Positions 20,832 to 29,977 of a DNA stretch of 64,000 bases are shown here, piece after piece. The first letter of the stretch is position 1. The number at the start of each line of letters is the position of its first letter. Both the position numbers and the translations under genes were made by a program. A model generated the notes under the pieces. The model saw only the letters and a list, made by a program, of their open reading frames with translations. It made no database searches and was not told where the DNA came from. The stretch is from an uncultured Pelagibacteraceae bacterium (lineage in GTDB: Bacteria > Pseudomonadota > Alphaproteobacteria > Pelagibacterales > Pelagibacteraceae), in NCBI GenBank assembly GCA_902619675.1, contig CACNFA010000001.1:86140-150139 (forward strand). The letters are read 5' to 3'.

Positions 20832-22183
20832 TATCCGACAGGTTTAATTGTACCAAATACTCCAGGACAAACTCTTTTTAATATTTTTGAATTTCCTGTA
20901 TATATTACGCCTTCCTGCTCCTCTATATTGATAGCTTTATCTTTTAAATCATTAAACCACATTGGTCGTGATGGTAAATGGTAAGATAAATTTCCAGCCG
21001 ACCACTCATCTCCAACAACTATTCTTATTTCATTTATAAAATTTTGATCCCATTTATCTTGAACTAATCTCGCTATTTCTTTTCCTGGGTAGTCAGTTCG
21101 CTTCGTTTTATCTATAATTGACACTGCTAAATAGACTCCCGGTGAGAGAAAAAAGAGAAATAAAAAAGTTATGAAAAAGGTTTTTAATTTCTTAAAATTA
21201 ATATTTTTTTGATATAAATTAATTAGAAAAACTCCAATAAATAAATAGAATGGTGTCATCCACATTGTTCTTATATTTGCCCCTGATACTATAGAAGTTA
21301 TCAAAATTAAAAGAATGGGAACTATTGAAATAAAAAATAAAAAATTAAATTTTTTATTCTTAAATGAATAACTTGTTTTGAATTTTTTTAATAATATTAA
21401 AAATAACACCAATAACGGAATTAATATTATTGTTTGTTTAAACATAAAAATTAAAGGATTAATTATATGATCAATGAAACTATTTTCATTTATATCTGAT
21501 CTATTAAAGGCGTATGAAATTGTAACAAAATTATTTTCATACAACCAAAAAAAATGTGGGGCTAGAGCAACCAAAGATACAAAAATAGATAAAAGGTAAT
21601 TTGATAATAATTTTTTTGTATCTTTAAAATTAAAGGCTATAAAAAGGAAGATTGAAAAAAGAAGATAAATAAATAAATATTTTGATAAAAATCCTAACGC
21701 AGAAAAAATACCAAAAAGTAGCCAGTGTATAATTTTATTTTGATTAATGCTTTTCCAGAAAAAATAAACTGTTAATGCCCAAAATGGTAATTGGCTAACA
21801 TTCACATTAAATTCTGGAGTAGTAAAATTCAGAAAAAAAATGCTTTCTAAAACAAGAACAGATATTAAAGCATATATTTTTTCTTTAAAGATCTCATTTG
21901 ATAATTTCCATACATATAAAAATGCAGTTATAACAAATAGCTGACTTAAAAGATAATAAGCCCAATCATTTGATTTAAATATAATAAAAAAGAATTCCGT
22001 TGCAAACGCACTTAGTGGAGGATGCTTGTCAAAACCCCAATTTAGGTTACTTCCCCAAGCTAAAGCTTCAATGGTATCTAGAGGTAAATTTATGTTTGAA
22101 AAACTTGGAATTAAAACCCACAAAAGTAAATGGGAAAAGATAAATAAATAATAATTTTTTTCTATGTTTTTTTTAGATATCAT
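20810..22183 (-). CDS. Membrane glycosyltransferase, GT39/ArnT-PMT-like
   Basis: Multi-TM, N-terminal LPLDTIEALAWGSNLNWGFDKHPPLSAF; partner to the adjacent GT2. Confidence 0.75.
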   Translation of the reverse strand: MISKKNIEKNYYLFIFSHLLLWVLIPSFSNINLPLDTIEALAWGSNLNWGFDKHPPLSAFATEFFFIIFKSNDWAYYLLSQLFVITAFLYVWKLSNEIFKEKIYALISVLVLESIFFLNFTTPEFNVNVSQLPFWALTVYFFWKSINQNKIIHWLLFGIFSALGFLSKYLFIYLLFSIFLFIAFNFKDTKKLLSNYLLSIFVSLVALAPHFFWLYENNFVTISYAFNRSDINENSFIDHIINPLIFMFKQTIILIPLLVLFLILLKKFKTSYSFKNKKFNFLFFISIVPILLILITSIVSGANIRTMWMTPFYLFIGVFLINLYQKNINFKKLKTFFITFLFLFFLSPGVYLAVSIIDKTKRTDYPGKEIARLVQDKWDQNFINEIRIVVGDEWSAGNLSYHLPSRPMWFNDLKDKAINIEEQEGVIYTGNSKILKRVCPGVFGTIKPVGYCMIGKK

Positions 22184-22211
22184 AACCTGAAATATTACAA
22201 TTTATAAGCTA

Positions 22212-22239
22212 TTGACACGAGTAAAATCAAACATATACT
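22212..22239 (+). promoter_or_regulatory. Putative sigma70 promoter for dksA, TTGACA-N16-TATACT
   Basis: Consensus -35 and near-consensus -10 located 16 nt before the ATG. Confidence 0.6.
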
Positions 22240-22254
22240 CCCCAAATTCGAAAA

Positions 22255-22680
22255 ATGGTTAAAAAACCTACTACTAAAAAAAAATATACACCTAGCACAA
22301 AAGAAAAATATATGTGTGCAAAACACAAGAAATTTTTTACAGATGAACTATTAAATTGGAAACGAGATATAATTAAAGCCAACAATTTAGGAAATATTTT
22401 AAATTCATCTGATGATAACGTTTCTTCAGCTGATATAGTTGATCAAGCGTCTTCTTACACAGATAAATCTGTAGAAATAAAAGCGCTGAATAGAAGTAGA
22501 AAGCTTATATCTAAAATCAATTCTGCATTACAAAGAATCAAAGATGGAACTTATGGTTATTGTGAAGAAACGGGCGAGCCAATAGGGTTAAAAAGGTTAA
22601 TGGCAAGACCAGTTGCAACCCTCTCAATTGAAGCTCAAGAAAAACATGAGAGAGATGAAAAAATTTTCATAGATGATTGA
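22255..22680 (+). CDS. dksA: DksA/TraR family RNA polymerase-binding regulator
   Basis: RIKDGTYGYCEETGEPIGLKRLMARPVATLSIEAQEKHERDEK. Confidence 0.9.
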   Translation: MVKKPTTKKKYTPSTKEKYMCAKHKKFFTDELLNWKRDIIKANNLGNILNSSDDNVSSADIVDQASSYTDKSVEIKALNRSRKLISKINSALQRIKDGTYGYCEETGEPIGLKRLMARPVATLSIEAQEKHERDEKIFIDD

Positions 22681-23307
22681 TTAAACTTTAGGAATTTCTT
22701 CTCCATTTTTAAATAAATCATAGCCTTTAACAACACCTTTTCTTTTTGAAATTTCTGTGTACCATCTTGTTAAATTTAAAAAATTTTTTAGTCCAATATC
22801 ATGCCAATCATGTCTTGCAATCCATGGAAAGGTGGCGATATCAGCTATTGTATAATCATTTCCAGCTAAATATTTTGAAACTGATAATCGCGTATCGAGT
22901 TCTTGGTAAATTCTTTTTGAAATTTTAAAGTATCTCTTTTCTCCAAACTCACTTTTTCCCGGATTATAATGATGAAACTGATGATGTTGACCTAACATCG
23001 GTCCAACATAGGCTATTTGGCCCATGAGCCATTGATTAATAATATTTCTTTGGGATGTTTCATAAAACTTTCCACTTTTTTCAGCTAAATAAATCAAAAT
23101 AGCTCCTGTTTCAAAAATACTATGATCGGTGTCATGATCTATTATTACGGGCGTCTTACTAAAAGGGCTTATCTTTTTAAATTCAGGCTTAAATTGTTCA
23201 TCTTTGTATATATTAATTTTAGTAACTTTATAATCAAAATGAATTTCTTCCAACATTATGGATATTTTCTTACCGTTTGGAGTATTAGCGGTAAGTAGCT
23301 CTATCAT
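22681..23307 (-). CDS. Glutathione S-transferase family protein (YfcG/Ure2-like)
   Basis: ELLTANTPNGKKISIMLEE, SPFSKTPVIID, FETGAILIYLAEK, DYTIADIATFPWIARHDW. Confidence 0.88.
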   Translation of the reverse strand: MIELLTANTPNGKKISIMLEEIHFDYKVTKINIYKDEQFKPEFKKISPFSKTPVIIDHDTDHSIFETGAILIYLAEKSGKFYETSQRNIINQWLMGQIAYVGPMLGQHHQFHHYNPGKSEFGEKRYFKISKRIYQELDTRLSVSKYLAGNDYTIADIATFPWIARHDWHDIGLKNFLNLTRWYTEISKRKGVVKGYDLFKNGEEIPKV

Positions 23308-24317
23308 TTTTTTCCAAGTCTTTCCTGTATCGCTTTTGAAGATGTTGTAAATTCAAATCTATATTTTTCGTTTGGTCTAGCTCTCTTAAAGCATTCAACT
23401 GAAGCTAAAGCCACTTCATGAAAACCTGATAAAATTAATTTAAGCTTACCAGGATAGTTGCAAATATCTCCAACAGCATAAATCCCATTTTTATTTGTTT
23501 GAAAGTCTTTAGAGTTCACTTCGATAGTTTTTTTATCCATATTTAAACCCCACTCTGCTATTGGACCAAGTTTCATAATTAGTCCAAAAAAACTTAAGAT
23601 AATATCAGTCTGAATTTTTTCAATTTTTCCATCATCGTATTTTATAGAAATAGATGTTATATATTTTTCACCTTCAATGGAGATTATTTGACATGGAGTT
23701 TTTATAGAAACTTTTCCCTCATTTTCAAGTTTTTTGAGCTGTGATAAAGTATGTGGTGCTCCTCTGAATTCATTACGCCTATGAATGAGAGTAACTTTAG
23801 AATTCTTTGATAACTCCAAAGCCCAGTCTAATGCAGAGTCTCCTCCACCAAAAATACTTAAATTTTTATTTTTAAATTTTTCTTTATCTCTCACTGCATA
23901 AAAGAGGGATTGATCTTCAAATCTTTCTGCGTCTTTAATGGACAATTTTCTAGGTTCAAAAGAACCAACACCTCCAGCTATAATTATATTTGGAGCTACA
24001 AATTCATTTTTTTTACTCGTTTTTACGGTCCAATCTTCATTAACTTGATTAATTTCTTCAACTCTCTCATTTAAATAAAATTCTGCTTTAAAAGGTTTTA
24101 TTTGCTCAAGTAATTTTTTCGTTAATTCTTCACCAGTGCATTCTGGAACTGCTGGTATATCATAAATTGGTTTGTCTGGATAAAGTTCAATACACTGCCC
24201 TCCTGCTTTATCTAAATTATCTATAACGATTGATTTTAAACCTTTAATCCCCAACTGATGAACAGCGAAAAGTCCAACAGGTCCAGCTCCTATTATTATA
24301 GTATCAGTTTTTTTCAT
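23304..24317 (-). CDS. Thioredoxin reductase-like ferredoxin--NADP(+) reductase
   Basis: GAGPVGLFAVHQLGIKG, DNLDKAGGQCIELYPDKPIYDIPA, GGGDSALDWA, YAVGDICNYPGKLKLILSGFHEVALA; no CxxC redox pair in the NADPH domain. Confidence 0.9.
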   Translation of the reverse strand: MKKTDTIIIGAGPVGLFAVHQLGIKGLKSIVIDNLDKAGGQCIELYPDKPIYDIPAVPECTGEELTKKLLEQIKPFKAEFYLNERVEEINQVNEDWTVKTSKKNEFVAPNIIIAGGVGSFEPRKLSIKDAERFEDQSLFYAVRDKEKFKNKNLSIFGGGDSALDWALELSKNSKVTLIHRRNEFRGAPHTLSQLKKLENEGKVSIKTPCQIISIEGEKYITSISIKYDDGKIEKIQTDIILSFFGLIMKLGPIAEWGLNMDKKTIEVNSKDFQTNKNGIYAVGDICNYPGKLKLILSGFHEVALASVECFKRARPNEKYRFEFTTSSKAIQERLGKK

Positions 24318-24637
24318 TATGCTTGTTTAGGCGGAGTAGTAACTATAAGACCGTCTAACTCTTCCGAAACTATAAGTTGACAGCTAAGTCTACTATTTTT
24401 TTTTGGCTCATATGCCATGTCAATCATATCTACTTCTGCGTCTTCTGCTTTTGGAAGTTTATTGTACCATTTTTCCTCGACATAAACATGGCAAGTTGCG
24501 CAAGCCATGGATCCTCCACAATCAGCGTCTATACCAGGTATATTGTTCTGGATGGCTCCTTCCATTACAGAAAGTCCATTTTCAACCTCTATAGTTTTTG
24601 TATTTCCGTCGTTATCTTTATAGGTAACTTTTGTCAA
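24317..24637 (-). CDS. 2Fe-2S ferredoxin (adrenodoxin type)
   Basis: DADCGGSMACATCHVYVEEKW and RLSCQL cysteine pattern. Confidence 0.93.
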   Translation of the reverse strand: MTKVTYKDNDGNTKTIEVENGLSVMEGAIQNNIPGIDADCGGSMACATCHVYVEEKWYNKLPKAEDAEVDMIDMAYEPKKNSRLSCQLIVSEELDGLIVTTPPKQA

Positions 24638-24649
24638 AAATATTTCCCC

Positions 24650-24784
24650 TTAATAATATGCTAAATAAATTGAAATGATCACTACCCAAAAAAAGGCATA
24701 ATATATAATATAGCCTTTAACAGTAAACGGCATTTTTTTTATCTTTCTTTTTCTTTTTCCTTTATACGGTTTTGATAATTCCAT
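24650..24784 (-). CDS. Small 44-aa single-TM protein (not in ORF track)
   Basis: MELSKPYKGKRKRKIKKMPFTVKGYIIYYAFFWVVIISIYLAYY*: basic N-terminus and one TM helix; same strand as flanking ferredoxin and proteorhodopsin. Confidence 0.6.
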   Translation of the reverse strand: MELSKPYKGKRKRKIKKMPFTVKGYIIYYAFFWVVIISIYLAYY

Positions 24785-24808
24785 TATTTTAATATAAAGA
24801 TCTAAATA

Positions 24809-24848
24809 AAAAGGGCAAGTATGCAAAACATACCTGCCCTTTTCTTTA
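24809..24848 (-). terminator. Rho-independent terminator of proteorhodopsin gene
   Basis: AAGGGCA-GTATG-CAAAA-CATAC-TGCCCTT stem-loop with T-rich tail in minus direction. Confidence 0.85.
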
Positions 24849-24859
24849 TAAGTTATCTA

Positions 24860-25630
24860 TTATCTAGATGATAATCTTGTGTTCTGCATTGCTGCTGCCC
24901 ATATAACTAGACCAAAAGCGATCTTGTTAATAAAGTCAGCTAAATTGTATATTACGTTTAAAGCATTTGCATCTACACCACCAGTAAGGTAACCAAAAAT
25001 ATATCCTAAAGGATATATCGCCCAACCGATAGTTACGATTATTCTCATAGCGCTGAACGCAGTAGACATAGCTTTGTTTCCAGCTTTTGCCGCCATTGTT
25101 CCAGCTTCTCCAGAGAATATTTCAAACAAGATATAAATCCATCCAGCCATTCCAATTACGAAACCTACAAATGGTTGAATATAACCAGCTTCACCTAGGT
25201 ATCCACCGATTAACATTACTAATGAACCAATTAATAGCTTCCAGAATATAGAAGTTGGCACCTTTCTAACAGCTGCCAAGATTAGATAGAATTCGATCAT
25301 TTGAAGTGGCACCGTGATTAACCAATCGATATATCTGTATACCGTTGGCGAGTCACCTGTAGTCACCCAAACTTCTCTCATGTACATGTAGTGAACAAAT
25401 GCAACACCAGTTACAAGTCCAGCTACTGTTAAAGATGTTCTCCATGATGCCGCAACAGTTCCTCTTTCTGCAAAGAAAAACACAGTTGTTGCAATCATTC
25501 CCATTGATACAAGCCAAAATGAAATTCCTACGAAATCATTTGTTTGTAACATGGCAGTCGCTGCATTAGCTGAGCTAGTAATTCCTAAAAAGGCAACAGC
25601 TGCTAAAGCAAATAGACCTAATTTTCTCAT
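24860..25630 (-). CDS. Proteorhodopsin, Gln105 (blue-absorbing type)
   Basis: FVHYMYMREVW, YRYIDWLITVPLQMIEFYLIL (D97/T101/Q105/E108 equivalents), retinal Lys in NKIAFGLVIWAAA. Confidence 0.98.
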   Translation of the reverse strand: MRKLGLFALAAVAFLGITSSANAATAMLQTNDFVGISFWLVSMGMIATTVFFFAERGTVAASWRTSLTVAGLVTGVAFVHYMYMREVWVTTGDSPTVYRYIDWLITVPLQMIEFYLILAAVRKVPTSIFWKLLIGSLVMLIGGYLGEAGYIQPFVGFVIGMAGWIYILFEIFSGEAGTMAAKAGNKAMSTAFSAMRIIVTIGWAIYPLGYIFGYLTGGVDANALNVIYNLADFINKIAFGLVIWAAAMQNTRLSSR

Positions 25631-25647
25631 GAAAACCTCCCTCGTTT

Positions 25648-25679
25648 GTTTAGTTTTCGTTTAGTTTATATATAAACTA
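25648..25679 (-). promoter_or_regulatory. Putative proteorhodopsin regulatory site: direct repeat GTTTAGTTT x2 (11-bp period) overlapping 18-bp palindrome TAGTTTATATATAAACTA
   Basis: Read directly upstream of the proteorhodopsin ATG. Confidence 0.4.
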
Positions 25680-25858
25680 CTCGGACAAATGGAAAAATTA
25701 CCCACTACCGAATAACTTGTCGGGAACCATAGTAAAAAAAAAAGTTACAGTGAAGTCTTTTTTTCTTCAAAAAAGGCCATTTTTAAGGGTTTTTTTATTT
25801 TTTTTTGGGGATATTTGTGAAATACTCTCAAAAATTAAGGAAATTTGAGGGGGAGGCA

Positions 25859-27757
25859 TTGAGTCGAAAATATAGTGAAATTTACGAAAAATCTATTGTA
25901 AACAGAGAAAGTTTCTGGAAAGAAGTTTCAGAAAATATCTTTTGGTACAAAAAACCGTCAAAAATATTAAATTCTGAAAACCCCCCTTTTTATAAATGGT
26001 TTGAAGATGGGGTTACAAACACTTGTTATAATGCTTTAGACCTTCATATCGACAATGGAAAAGGTGAGAAACTTGCCATCATCTATGACAGCCCGATAAC
26101 AGGAACAAAAAAGAATTTATCTTACAATGAATTAAGAGAGAAAGTATCTTTATTTGCTGGTGCTTTAAAAAACCAAGGAATAAATAAAGGCGATAGGGTT
26201 ATAATTTATATGCCAATGATTCCTGAGGCTGTTGTAGCAATGTTAGCATGTGGAAGAATAGGTGCGGTTCACTCTGTTGTATTCGGTGGCTTTGCTGCGA
26301 ACGAATTAGCAAGCAGGATTGATGACTCTAAAGCAAAAATTTTAGTAACAGCATCTTGTGGTTATGAACCTGGAAGAACAGTTCATTACAAACCTCTAGT
26401 TAATAAAGCCTTAGAATTAGCAAACCATAAACCTGAAAAGTGTATTATCTTTCAAAGAGAGAAGGATAAAGCTGACCTTGATCCAAAAATTGATATAACT
26501 TGGGAAGATGCTCATAAAGGCGCAAAGCCAACTGAGTGTGAAAAAATGAACTCTAACGATTATGCGTACATACTTTACACTTCAGGAACTACTGGACTTC
26601 CGAAAGGTATAGTAAGAGATATAGGTGGTCACATAGTTGCATTAAAGTGGACAATGAAAAATATTTACAATATTGAACCAGATGACGTCTGGTGGTCAGC
26701 TAGTGATATTGGCTGGATTGTAGGTCATTCTTACATCGTTTATGCACCTTTATTTTATGGATGCACTACAGTTTTGTTCGAGGGAAAACCAGTTGGTACA
26801 CCTGATGCAGGAGTTTTTTGGAGAATTATTTCTGAACATAAAGTCAAATCTCTTTTTACTGCGCCAACTGCTATTAGAGCTATTAAAAAAGAGGATCCAA
26901 ATGGTGAATTTTTTAAAAAATATGATTTAAGCAAATTTGACAAACTTTTTCTTGCAGGGGAAAGAGCTGATCCGGACACAATAAAGTGGTTTGAAAAATT
27001 ATCTAACTCTCCTGTTATTGATCATTGGTGGCAAACTGAAACTAGTTGGGCAATTACGTCGGATTGCACTGGAATAGAGTCATTCCCTGTAAAATATGGT
27101 TCAGCTTTTAAACCAGTACCAGGTTATGATTTAAAAGTTTTAAATTCTGAGGGAAAGGAAGTTGGAGCAGGAAAAATGGGGGATATTGTAGTTAAACTTC
27201 CATTACCACCTGGGACTTTTCCGACTTTATGGGGTGCTGATAAAAGATACAAAGAAAATTATATGACGACTTACCCAGGATACTACCAAACTTATGATGC
27301 TGGTCATATTGATGAGGATGGATATGTTTGGATAATGTCTAGGACGGATGATATAATCAATGTTGCAGGACATAGGCTTTCTACTGGAGCAATAGAAGAA
27401 GTGTTAGCGGAACACCCAAATGTCGCTGAATGTGCAGTAATTGGAATTGCTGATAAACTTAAAGGGCAACTACCAATAGGATTGCTAGCCCTCAAAGCAG
27501 GAGTTACAAAAGAAAAAAAAGAAATAATTGACGAATGTGTAAAAATGGTAAGAGAAAAAGTTGGGCCTGTCGCAGCATTTAAGATAGCTATTGTAGTAAA
27601 AAGATTGCCAAAAACTCGATCTGGTAAAGTATTAAGAGGAACTGTAAGAAAAATTGCTGATAACGAACCATACAAAATGCCTGCAACGATAGATGATCCA
27701 GCTATTTTAGATGAAATTAAAGCAGATCTAATTGAAAATAGAATATTAAAACTCTAG
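25859..27757 (+). CDS. prpE: Acyl-CoA synthetase, propionyl-/acetyl-CoA synthetase type
   Basis: YILYTSGTTGLPKGIVRD, WWSASDIGWIVGHSYIVYAPL, SGKVLRGTVRKIAD; TTG start at 25859 preceded by GGGGGAGG Shine-Dalgarno. Confidence 0.85.
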   Translation: MSRKYSEIYEKSIVNRESFWKEVSENIFWYKKPSKILNSENPPFYKWFEDGVTNTCYNALDLHIDNGKGEKLAIIYDSPITGTKKNLSYNELREKVSLFAGALKNQGINKGDRVIIYMPMIPEAVVAMLACGRIGAVHSVVFGGFAANELASRIDDSKAKILVTASCGYEPGRTVHYKPLVNKALELANHKPEKCIIFQREKDKADLDPKIDITWEDAHKGAKPTECEKMNSNDYAYILYTSGTTGLPKGIVRDIGGHIVALKWTMKNIYNIEPDDVWWSASDIGWIVGHSYIVYAPLFYGCTTVLFEGKPVGTPDAGVFWRIISEHKVKSLFTAPTAIRAIKKEDPNGEFFKKYDLSKFDKLFLAGERADPDTIKWFEKLSNSPVIDHWWQTETSWAITSDCTGIESFPVKYGSAFKPVPGYDLKVLNSEGKEVGAGKMGDIVVKLPLPPGTFPTLWGADKRYKENYMTTYPGYYQTYDAGHIDEDGYVWIMSRTDDIINVAGHRLSTGAIEEVLAEHPNVAECAVIGIADKLKGQLPIGLLALKAGVTKEKKEIIDECVKMVREKVGPVAAFKIAIVVKRLPKTRSGKVLRGTVRKIADNEPYKMPATIDDPAILDEIKADLIENRILKL

Positions 27758-29059
27758 AGGTTTTCCTTTAGACTCGATAAGGATTTTCCCATTAGACATT
27801 ACTAAAATTCCATTGACAATTGTTCCCACTGGAAAACCTTTAACTTTATAATTATGAAAAGGGGTCCAGCCACATTTACTAGCGATCATTTCGTTTTTAA
27901 TAATAACTTCTTTTTTCATATCAACGATTGTTAGGTCTGCATCAAAACCTTCTTTAATAAAGCCTTTATTTTTAATACCAAAAATTCTGCAAGGATTTTC
28001 ACACATTAAATTTATTAGTTGGGTTAGAGTAAGTTTTCCACTATTTACGTGATCGATCATAACTGGAAATATTGTTTGAACGCCAGGCATACCAGAGGGA
28101 GTTTCTGGGTATACTTTATCCTTATTTATCTTTAAATGTGGGGCATGGTCTGATCCAAGAACGTCAACAATATTATTTTTTATTGCTACCCATAATCGAT
28201 CGTAATGTTCTTTTGATCTTAATGGTGGATTCATTTGAGCATATGTTCCTAATTTATCGTAACAGTCAGGTGCATATAAAGTTAAATGTTGAGGGGTAGT
28301 TTCAAAAGTTACATTTTTTTTATGCATCGCCAAAAAATCTACTTCTTCTTTCGTAGTAACATGCAACACATGAATTTTCTTATTATATCTCTCTGCAATT
28401 TTAACTACTCTTCGTGTCGACGACATAGCGCATTCTACATTTCTCCATTCTGGATGTGAGTGAACATCACCTTTTTTGATAAATTTTTTCCTTAATTTAA
28501 TTATATCTTCATCTTCAGAATGAATTGAAATTATTCTATCGCTACTGGAAATTACTTTTTCAATATCAGATTCTTTATCAACTAATAAATTTCCAGTAGA
28601 AGAGCCTGCAAAAAGTTTTACACCACAACATCCCTCAACATTTTTTAATTTAGCTAGTTGATCAGTATTATTAGGGGTAGCTCCAAAATAAAAGGCATAA
28701 TTGCTATGCATCCTATTTTTAGCTGCTTGTAATTTTTTTTCAAACTCAATCAAATTTGCTGTAGGTGGATTTGTATTAGGCATTTCAAATAAAGACGTGA
28801 CTCCACCAAGCACTGCCGCTCTACTACCACTTTCTAGGTCCTCTGCATCAGTAGATCCTGGTTCTCTAAAATGCACTTGTGTATCAATTATACCTGGTAA
28901 AACTACTTTGTTCGTAGCGTCGTAAACTTTTGAACTATTTAGTTCTATATTTCCCACTTTTTTTATTTTATTTCCAGATAAACCTATGTCAGTTTTTGTT
29001 AATTTTCCATTAACATAACATGAGCCATTTTTAATAATGAGACTATAATTATCAGACAT
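27746..29059 (-). CDS. pyrC: Dihydroorotase (amidohydrolase family)
   Basis: VLPGIIDTQVHFREPGSTDAEDLESGSRAAVLGGVTSLFEMPNTNPPT, GSDHAPH, ETPSGMPGVQT. Confidence 0.88.
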   Translation of the reverse strand: MSDNYSLIIKNGSCYVNGKLTKTDIGLSGNKIKKVGNIELNSSKVYDATNKVVLPGIIDTQVHFREPGSTDAEDLESGSRAAVLGGVTSLFEMPNTNPPTANLIEFEKKLQAAKNRMHSNYAFYFGATPNNTDQLAKLKNVEGCCGVKLFAGSSTGNLLVDKESDIEKVISSSDRIISIHSEDEDIIKLRKKFIKKGDVHSHPEWRNVECAMSSTRRVVKIAERYNKKIHVLHVTTKEEVDFLAMHKKNVTFETTPQHLTLYAPDCYDKLGTYAQMNPPLRSKEHYDRLWVAIKNNIVDVLGSDHAPHLKINKDKVYPETPSGMPGVQTIFPVMIDHVNSGKLTLTQLINLMCENPCRIFGIKNKGFIKEGFDADLTIVDMKKEVIIKNEMIASKCGWTPFHNYKVKGFPVGTIVNGILVMSNGKILIESKGKPLEF

Positions 29060-29095
29060 ATTTTTTATTTATATTATAATGTATAAGTAACAATT

Positions 29096-29977
29096 ATGAA
29101 AAAAGATCAAGTAGTTATTTTAGAAAAAAGAGGAGTGATCTTAATAAGTGGTAACGACGCTGATGATTTTCTTCAAAATATTATAACAAATGATATTAAA
29201 AAAGTTTCAAATGAAAATTCTATTTTTGCAGCTTTGCTAACGCCTCAAGGAAAATATTTAAACGATTTTTTTATCGTAAAAAATCGAAGGGGATATTTGT
29301 TAGATTGTAATGAAAATTCTACTGAAGAGCTTATTAAGAATTTATCTAAATATAAATTAAGATCAGATATTAAAATTGAAGACCTTTCATCGGAGTTTGT
29401 AATTGGAGTTGTGAGCCCTGAAAAGTTTATGGAATTACAAAAAGAAGTTAAATCAGGTTTAAATACTATTCATTATAGGGATACTCCTATCTTTTCTGAT
29501 CCGAGAAATAAAAAATTAGGAGCTAGAATATTTTCAAATTTAGAGAAACTTTATTTAACAATAAAAAAATTAAATCTCAAAATTGTAGATGTTTCAGAAT
29601 ACTATTCTCTTGCTCATAAATTGGGTGTGCCTGAAAAAGGTCTGATAAACTTAAAAGATCAATTATTTGGTTTAGAGGCAAACTTTGAAAAACTTCAAGC
29701 TATTGATTTTAAAAAAGGATGTTTCATAGGACAAGAGAATACTGCAAGAATGAAATTAAAAAATAAGTTAAGAAGAAGATTGTTGCCTATATCATCAAAT
29801 GAAAAACTAAATATAGGTGATGAAGTTATTTATAATGATATTAAAATAGGAAAAATACTTATAGATAAACCTTACCCTTTTGGATTAATTAAAATAATCG
29901 ACCCTCATCTTGAGGAGTTTAAAAATAAGAAATTGCTTGCAAATAATAAAGAATGTAAAATTTTACAAAGCCCTTAG
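29096..29977 (+). CDS. ygfZ: Folate-binding protein YgfZ/GcvT-like
   Basis: DFLQNIITNDI, FKKGCFIGQENTARMK motif. Confidence 0.9.
   Translation: MKKDQVVILEKRGVILISGNDADDFLQNIITNDIKKVSNENSIFAALLTPQGKYLNDFFIVKNRRGYLLDCNENSTEELIKNLSKYKLRSDIKIEDLSSEFVIGVVSPEKFMELQKEVKSGLNTIHYRDTPIFSDPRNKKLGARIFSNLEKLYLTIKKLNLKIVDVSEYYSLAHKLGVPEKGLINLKDQLFGLEANFEKLQAIDFKKGCFIGQENTARMKLKNKLRRRLLPISSNEKLNIGDEVIYNDIKIGKILIDKPYPFGLIKIIDPHLEEFKNKKLLANNKECKILQSP

Noticed and set aside
24640-25860. Known Pelagibacter structured RNA motif or riboswitch near proteorhodopsin
   Set aside because: I could not recognise a specific consensus by eye; an Infernal/Rfam scan would be needed
27304-27675. 123-aa minus-strand ORF opposite the acyl-CoA synthetase
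   Set aside because: Antisense shadow of a conserved enzyme
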